DNA of 64,000 bases from Actinomadura sp. NAK00032 (lineage in GTDB: Bacteria; Actinomycetota; Actinomycetes; Streptosporangiales; Streptosporangiaceae): the NCBI RefSeq assembly GCF_013364275.1, contig NZ_CP054932.1, positions 5,332,001 through 5,396,000 on the forward strand, given 5' to 3'. The notes beneath the pieces are model-generated. The model did no database searches. It was not told the origin of the DNA and was given only the letters and a program-made list of their open reading frames with translations. Within the stretch, counting starts at the first letter, position 1; each line of letters begins with the position of its first letter. The translations under genes were made by a program, and so were the position numbers. This document shows positions 59,892 through 64,000 of the stretch, in pieces.

Positions 59892-60764
59892 GTGCTGTCG
59901 GCCGAAACGCCATTCGACTGGGCGGGCGTTGAAGTCGCCGTCCCGCGCTCGTCAGGTCGGCTGCCCGGGGTGAGCATGGCCGGGTTCCGCCATCGGGTGC
60001 CCGGACGCGTCGACATCGCCATGGTCGCGCACCCGTCCGTCACCCTGCTCATCGATCTGGCCGATGGCGAAGGCATCGTGCATGAGGGGCCGGGCGGGCG
60101 GGAGCGCGGCAGCGTCGTCGTCGGCCTGCTGCCCGGCGACCTCCGGACCACCGGCCGCGGGACCGGGGAGTGCCTGCAGATACGGCTGGAACCGGCCGCG
60201 GCGGCCGCGGTGCTCGGCGCATCGGCCGAGCTCACCGGGACGGTGGCGTCCCTCGCCGATGTCTGGGGCCGCGATGGTGAGCGAGCCGAGGACAGGCTGC
60301 GCGCCGCCTCGTCCTGGGACGAGCGGTTCGCGATCGCCGCGGACGTCCTCGGCCGGCGGCTCGGCACCCGCCCCCCGGTCGATCCGGAGGTCGCCCACAC
60401 CTGGCGGCGGACGCTCGCCGGCCGGGGACGGGTGCGGGTCGACCGCCTCGCCGACGAGGTCGGCTGGAGCCGCAAGCGGCTGTGGTCCCGCTTCCGGTCC
60501 CAGCTCGGCATCACCCCCAAACACGCCGCCCGGCTGGTGCGCTTCGACCACGCCGCCCACCTCCTCGCAGCCGGTCACGCCGCCGCGGGCGTCGCCGCGC
60601 GGAGCGGCTACGCCGACCAGTCGCACCTGCACCGCGAGGTCAGGACGTTCACCGGATTCACACCCACCGCGGTGGCCACCGCGCCATGGCTGGCGATCGA
60701 CGCCGTCGCCTGGCCGGCTTCGCCACCGCCGGCGACCGTCCGACGGGGCTCAGATCGGCGGTGA
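59892..60764 (+). CDS. AraC-family transcriptional regulator
   Basis: A 290-residue regulator. The C-terminal double helix-turn-helix (about residues 178-262) reads VDRLADEVGWSRKRLWSRF, then AGVAARSGYADQSHLHREV and FTGFTPTAV. The N-terminal 165 residues are a sensor region without a recognisable cupin motif (GVSMAGFRHRVPGRVD, LQIRLEPAAAAAVLG). It may control the preceding alpha/beta-hydrolase gene, which has the same orientation. Confidence 0.9.
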   Translation: MLSAETPFDWAGVEVAVPRSSGRLPGVSMAGFRHRVPGRVDIAMVAHPSVTLLIDLADGEGIVHEGPGGRERGSVVVGLLPGDLRTTGRGTGECLQIRLEPAAAAAVLGASAELTGTVASLADVWGRDGERAEDRLRAASSWDERFAIAADVLGRRLGTRPPVDPEVAHTWRRTLAGRGRVRVDRLADEVGWSRKRLWSRFRSQLGITPKHAARLVRFDHAAHLLAAGHAAAGVAARSGYADQSHLHREVRTFTGFTPTAVATAPWLAIDAVAWPASPPPATVRRGSDRR

Positions 60765-60855
60765 CGACGGGTGGCCTCGCGTCCGAGGGGCTCCGGCCGG
60801 GACATGGCCCGCCGCCCGGTTCATCGCGGGCCGCGGGCTCCGGGCGGGTCGGGAG

Positions 60856-61689
60856 TCAGGAGGTCAGCAGCCGGGCGCGCAGCGCCGCGACGGTGGCGTC
60901 GCTCAGCTTCAGGCCGTCGCGGACGTAGTCGTCGAAGCTCCCGTAGGCCCGGTCGACCTCATGGAACGCCTCGTCCAGCCAGGTGGACTCCACGGCGTCG
61001 GGCCGGCCGAGGTAGGTGTTGCTGGCCATGTAGTCCTGGTAGACCGTGGCCTTCGGCACGCCCAGGATCGTCAGCAGCACCGCCGCGCCCCAGCCGGTCC
61101 GGTCCTTGCCCGCGGAGCAGTGGAACACCGTCGCGCCGGGATTGGCGGCGATGGAGGTGAGCAGGTCGCGGTAGGCGCGGCTCGCCCCGCTGAAGTCCAC
61201 CATGAACGGGTAGGCGATGGACTGGCCGAGGTTGGACGACCCGGTCACCAGCCCGATCAGGAGCCCGTACAGCAGGCTGCCCAGCGCCGGGTTGGCGAAG
61301 GAGATCCCGTGCGTCAGGTCCTCGACGTCGGCGACCTTGTAGGCGATCCCGGCGGGCAGCAGGTCGGGGTCGTCCGACCGTTCCCTGTCATTGCGCAGGT
61401 CCACGTCCAGGGTGATGCCGAGGCTGAGCAGCGTCTGCTGGTCGGCGGCCGACAGGTGGGCCAGGGAGTTGGAGCGGTAGACGACCCCGGTGCGGACGTG
61501 GCGGCCGTCGGCGGTCGCGTAGCCGCCGAGATCGCGGAAGTTGGCGGCCGTCGCCAGCCGGGGCGCGGCGGCCGGCGACGCCGCGACCGGCACCCGGTTC
61601 GGGGCGTCGGCGAGGGCGGGCGGTGCGGTCAGCGCGCCGGCCAGCAGGGCGGCGCCGAGCAGGGCTGCGGACGTACGGGGGGTGCGCAT
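60856..61689 (-). CDS. Secreted tyrosine-protein phosphatase (Y_phosphatase3 family)
   Basis: A 277-residue protein with a Sec signal peptide (residues 1-27, cleavage about LADA). The catalytic P-loop is FHCSAGKDRTGWG (Cys-x5-Arg) at about residue 192, the signature of dual-specific tyrosine/serine or phosphoinositide phosphatases of the PtpB/MptpB type. FRDLGGYATADGRHVRTGVVYRS near residue 52 is the conserved family opening. It acts outside the membrane on an unknown phosphorylated substrate. It converges with the AraC gene; the 267 bases upstream hold nothing I can identify. Confidence 0.92.
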   Translation of the reverse strand: MRTPRTSAALLGAALLAGALTAPPALADAPNRVPVAASPAAAPRLATAANFRDLGGYATADGRHVRTGVVYRSNSLAHLSAADQQTLLSLGITLDVDLRNDRERSDDPDLLPAGIAYKVADVEDLTHGISFANPALGSLLYGLLIGLVTGSSNLGQSIAYPFMVDFSGASRAYRDLLTSIAANPGATVFHCSAGKDRTGWGAAVLLTILGVPKATVYQDYMASNTYLGRPDAVESTWLDEAFHEVDRAYGSFDDYVRDGLKLSDATVAALRARLLTS

Positions 61690-61956
61690 GACGATCCTTG
61701 TCGGACGGCCCCGGCGGGGGGAACGGACGAGACGCCCGTCATGATGCTGTCCGAGCGGACGGGGATGAACTGGCAGGGCCTCAAATCTTCCCGTCGATCA
61801 TTGTGCGCGGCGACAACGGCCACGGCCCGGCCATCCCACGCCATTGAGGAAAGGACTACTTCGACAGCGTCCCCCACTGCATCTGGCAGGAGATAGGCCG
61901 TCCGCGCGCCTCTCAGCACCCACACCGTCAGAGTTCGGAGAAGCCGCGGACAGCAC

Positions 61957-62397
61957 TTATCGCCGCTCGTCGCGTTCGGCCAGGAGATCAGCCGTCGCCG
62001 CCGTCGCGCCCGACCTCCGGATCAGGACGGCCAGGGCGGGGAGTGGGAAAAGCAGCAGGAAGAGGTTCGGCACCCACCAGGTCACCGAGTAGTCGCCGCG
62101 CAATGCCCAGAATGTGATCGCCTGGAGCCCCGCGGTACTGGTGAGGGTGAGGGACACCGCCATGAGGATGCGCCACCCGCGCGGCCTGCACAGGCTCAGC
62201 AGACCTGTCACGCTCGCGGCCAGATCGAGGGGCAGGAACGAGGTGTTCCAGTCGCTCATCACCGGATCGGCGTAGTCCTTGTAGGCCATCGAGGCAGGGA
62301 TCAGGCCGCCGCAGGCGATCGCCCAGTAGAGCAGGAACCCGACGTCGGTGAGCAGCATGGCGACCTTGGTCGCCGCGAGCAGCCGGTCGGGCCTCAT
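61957..62397 (-). CDS. DUF5360 (YvaD-like) four-helix membrane protein
   Basis: A 146-residue membrane protein with four hydrophobic helices (LLAATKVAMLLTDVGFLLYW, LPLDLAASVTGLLSL, ILMAVSLTLTSTAGLQAITFW, WWVPNLFLLLFPLPALAVLI). It resembles YvaD/DUF5360 proteins, which in Bacillus subtilis lie with an SMR transporter (YvaE) and a TetR regulator (YvaF). Here its ATG overlaps the stop of an SMR fragment (ATGA), preceded by a TetR gene, so the same order is kept although the SMR gene is reduced. Confidence 0.8.
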   Translation of the reverse strand: MRPDRLLAATKVAMLLTDVGFLLYWAIACGGLIPASMAYKDYADPVMSDWNTSFLPLDLAASVTGLLSLCRPRGWRILMAVSLTLTSTAGLQAITFWALRGDYSVTWWVPNLFLLLFPLPALAVLIRRSGATAATADLLAERDERR

Positions 62398-62510
62398 CCG
62401 CGGCTCACCCCGCCGCCGAGGTTCATGACGATCACGCCGGCGACGACGATGCCCGCGCCGATGACGGCAATGGACTTGAGGTGCTCGCCGAACAGCAGCA
62501 CGTACGGCAT
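62394..62510 (-). pseudogene. SMR-family efflux gene reduced to its C-terminal 38 codons
   Basis: The minus strand encodes VLLFGEHLKSIAVIGAGIVV then AGVIVMNLGGG, the last helix region of a small multidrug resistance protein (usual length about 105 residues). An ATG sits at 62510, directly after the TetR stop codon, and the stop overlaps the DUF5360 start, so the reading frame is kept open but about 65 N-terminal residues, with the essential membrane glutamate, are gone. A short peptide might still be translated, which would preserve coupling to DUF5360. Confidence 0.75.
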
Positions 62511-63041
62511 TCAGTTCTCCTCGCTGATCAGCGCGGTCAGCCGCGCGCGCAGCTCGGTGTGCAGACCGTCGCGCGGCGGGGCGAGGCCGAGCAGCCGGGC
62601 CATCCACCAGCCGTCCACGGCGAGCCGCACCAGGGTGGCCGTCGCCGGGTCGAGCCCGTCATCGGAGATCCGCCGCTGCCAGAGTTCGTAGCAATGGCGC
62701 AGCACGGCCAGCACCTCGGGCCCACCCGAGATCCCGGCGAGCAGGGCCACCGCGACCTGGTCGAAACGATCGTCCGGTGGTCCGTCCTCCTCGGGAATGG
62801 TCGCGTCGAGCCAGGCCCGGGTGAACGACCCGGGTGGCGAGCCCGGCGGCGGCATCTCGGCCTCGAACCGCTCGACCAGACGCCCGAGCACCCCTTCGAT
62901 CAGCGCGCGCTTGGACCCGAAGTGGTGCAGCAGCCCGCCCTTGCTGACCCCGGCCTCGGCGGCGACCGCGTCCAGCCGGATCGCGTCGGCACCGCCCGCG
63001 ATCAGCATGCGCTCGACCGCGTCCAGGATTCTGTCGCGCAT
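62511..63041 (-). CDS. TetR-family transcriptional regulator (YvaF-like)
   Basis: A 176-residue regulator: HTH in RILDAVERMLIAGGADAIRL, VAAEAGVSKGGLLHHFGSKRALIEG (residues about 5-52) with a helical C-terminal domain ending LTALISEEN. Its ATG at 63041 follows AAGGGA. Its stop codon touches the ATG of the SMR remnant. A perfect palindrome lies 16 bases upstream of the start. In related clusters it represses the SMR efflux pump gene. Confidence 0.92.
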   Translation of the reverse strand: MRDRILDAVERMLIAGGADAIRLDAVAAEAGVSKGGLLHHFGSKRALIEGVLGRLVERFEAEMPPPGSPPGSFTRAWLDATIPEEDGPPDDRFDQVAVALLAGISGGPEVLAVLRHCYELWQRRISDDGLDPATATLVRLAVDGWWMARLLGLAPPRDGLHTELRARLTALISEEN

Positions 63042-63056
63042 GACATCCCTTCTCCA

Positions 63057-63072
63057 GACCGTCCAGACGGTC
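63057..63072. promoter_or_regulatory. TetR operator upstream of the SMR-remnant cluster
   Basis: Perfect palindrome GACCGTC-CA-GACGGTC, 16 bases before the TetR start codon. Size and place match autoregulatory TetR operators. Confidence 0.7.
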
Positions 63073-63159
63073 GGTAGCTTAGCCCGACCAAAGCCGATGA
63101 TCCGAACCATCCGCTGAAACGATCAGGCGGCCACGTCCCACCAACGCGCGCCGGGCCCT

Positions 63160-63265
63160 GTTGCTCGCCATCCGCTACCCCGCTGGCCACGCCTCCTACC
63201 TGCGCGAGGACCGGGCCCTGGCAGCCGGGCGGCCGACCACCACCGGTGTCATCGAAGGCGCGGTC
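63160..63265 (+). mobile_element. Short transposase remnant (ISKra4-like)
   Basis: Codons around 63160-63265 read LLLAIRYPAGHASYLREDRA then LAAGRPTTTGVIEGA. The ending resembles the conserved ALAAGWPIATGVIEGACRH of ISKra4-type transposases. Only about 35 residues remain, with no start, terminal repeats or partner fragment visible. It abuts the truncated DUF2975 gene, suggesting that the insertion or later deletion cut that gene. Confidence 0.5.
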
Positions 63266-63605
63266 CCGCCAAATCATCGGCGATGAGGCACGCCGCCTCG
63301 TCCACCACCCTCAACTCCCCTACCGGATGGTGCGCACCCTGCGAGACGGCGACGTCTTCGTCACGCAGAACGTCCGGCGGCTGGGCGTCATCGCGCCGGC
63401 CATCCTGACCATCGCCACCATCGTCCCGCTCACCGACACCGTCACCCCCCACCTTCTGGTCAGCGGCACGGCACTCGCCCCCAAGGTCCCGACCACCTAC
63501 GAACTCTCCGGCCCTCCCCTGCTCCTTGGGTTCTTGGCCGCCGCCACCGCTGAGGCGTTCCGCCAGGACGCCCGTCTGCGCGCCGACACCCAAGGGCTGG
63601 TCTGA
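63246..63605 (+). pseudogene. DUF2975-family membrane protein gene, 5' part missing
   Basis: Up to 119 codons; the recognisable part starts near YRMVRTLRDGDVFVTQNVRRL and has the later helices and the family ending ELSGPPLLLGFLAAATAEAF with RQDARLRADTQGLV. Normal DUF2975 proteins are roughly 170-200 residues with an N-terminal helix pair that is missing here. The first 15 codons come from other sequence next to the transposase scrap. Its stop overlaps the start of the small HTH gene, the usual DUF2975-XRE pairing. Confidence 0.7.
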
Positions 63606-63828
63606 TGCCACCCGAAGGATCGCACCAGATCAAGGTCCACCTCGACCGCCTCCTGACCGAACGCGCCATGCCCCTGGCCGAACTCGCCGAACGTGTCGGC
63701 GTGACCGCCGTCAACCTGTCCATCCTCAAGAACAATCGCGCCAAGGCCATCCGTTTCACCCCCTCAGCGCTATCTGCCGCGTACTCGACTGCCGGCCCGG
63801 CGACATCCTCACCTTCGACAACCCATAA
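63605..63828 (+). pseudogene. XRE-family (YozG-like) small regulator, frameshifted
   Basis: ATG at 63605 opens a helix-turn-helix protein: IKVHLDRLLTERAMPLAELA, ERVGVTAVNLSILKNNRAKA, IRFT. In a run of five C bases (63761-63765 region) one base appears missing; the next frame completes the family ending LSAICRVLDCRPGDILTFDNP with a stop at 63826-63828. As written the protein would end with an unrelated tail at 63865. It is either a real frameshift or a homopolymer sequencing error. This family partners DUF2975 membrane proteins. Confidence 0.75.
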
Positions 63829-63854
63829 GAGCGAAGCCCAAGCTGGATCCGTAT

Positions 63855-63998
63855 TCAGCGCTTGAGGGCTCGGTATTTCTTGAGCAGTGCAGTGATCTTC
63901 GCGTAGTCCGCGTCGCCGTTCAATTCGGCGAGCAATTCATCAGGGCAGAGTTCGTAGAGCTCTCCCCACCACCGGCGTGCCTTGGCGTCCCAGATCCG
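63855..63998 (-). CDS. C-terminus of a protein running past the window edge
   Basis: The minus strand is open from the window end to a TGA at 63855-63857, giving 47 residues: RIWDAKARRWWGELYELCPD, then ELLAELNGDADYAKITALLK and KYRALKR. Composition is that of a real soluble, helical C-terminus, and the local GC content is lower than average. I do not recognise the family, and the main part lies outside the window. Confidence 0.5.
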   Translation of the reverse strand, partial: RIWDAKARRWWGELYELCPDELLAELNGDADYAKITALLKKYRALKR

Positions 63999-64000
63999 GT

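Noticed and set aside
61690..61956. Possible gene fragment reading KDYFDSVPHCIWQE upstream of the phosphatase gene
   Set aside because: The stretch is short, I cannot place it in a family and no start or stop pattern supports it.

Overview
The window is very GC-rich, uses GTG starts freely and has tightly packed genes with many 4-base start/stop overlaps. It encodes an AfsR/SARP-type regulator, a PAS-GAF-SpoIIE phosphatase, a PucR-type regulator and several GntR/TetR/ArsR/AraC regulators. This gene content points to a soil actinomycete with a large genome; an Actinomadura/Streptosporangiales-like host is my best guess (inference). I see no rRNA, tRNA or CRISPR array and no intact insertion sequence.

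Left part (1-8.4 kb): the end of an iron-siderophore/cobalamin type ABC importer (binding protein cut by the window edge, permease, ATPase), a small secreted four-cysteine protein, panB (pantothenate synthesis), a convergent metal-dependent amidohydrolase, and a three-gene cassette of an MGT-type glycosyltransferase, a small membrane protein and a membrane-anchored serine-hydrolase-like protein.

Catabolic core (8.4-35.3 kb): operon A (minus strand, 18524 down to 8485) has twelve nearly contiguous genes: Ldh-type dehydrogenase, SDR, flavin ring hydroxylase, two cupins, a Rid-family protein, an FAH-family hydrolase, an ACMSD-like amidohydrolase, a NitT/TauT-type ABC importer and its own GntR regulator. 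Operon B (minus, 21566 to 18859) couples a SpoIIE-type phosphatase to a corrinoid protein carrying the W-x9-EH motif of CarH-type B12 photoreceptors. Operon C (minus, 30746 to 21664) has ten genes for a molybdenum hydroxylase whose catalytic subunit is split into two genes, MoxR/VWA (CoxD/CoxE-like) and XdhC maturation proteins, an amidohydrolase, an FAH-family hydrolase and a YCII protein. A divergent GntR regulator (30861) and a ribose-type ABC importer operon (35323 to 31646) flank it. The two transporter/enzyme promoters carry the same 24-base promoter-operator with a TATCGATATCGATA palindrome, so they look like one regulon for import and oxidation of an unknown, possibly heterocyclic, compound.

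Right part (35.5-64 kb) is patchier and contains much gene decay: two places where oppositely oriented genes have both lost their 5' halves and now abut, a kinase remnant, a fused 2-oxoacid dehydrogenase E1 gene broken by one missing base and one amber codon, an aldehyde dehydrogenase stub, an SMR efflux gene reduced to its last 38 codons, and a transposase scrap next to a truncated DUF2975 gene. Among these are intact genes: enoyl-CoA hydratase with a TetR regulator and tandem palindromic operators, a secreted beta-helix protein, an E2 acyltransferase, a VOC protein, a PucR regulator, an FAD amine-oxidase-like enzyme, two MFS exporters with ArsR and TetR regulators, an AfsR-like regulator opposite a quinone/enone reductase pair, an alpha/beta hydrolase, an AraC regulator, a secreted tyrosine phosphatase and a TetR-SMR remnant-DUF5360 cluster. 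All function names rest on motifs read by eye; no database search was possible.
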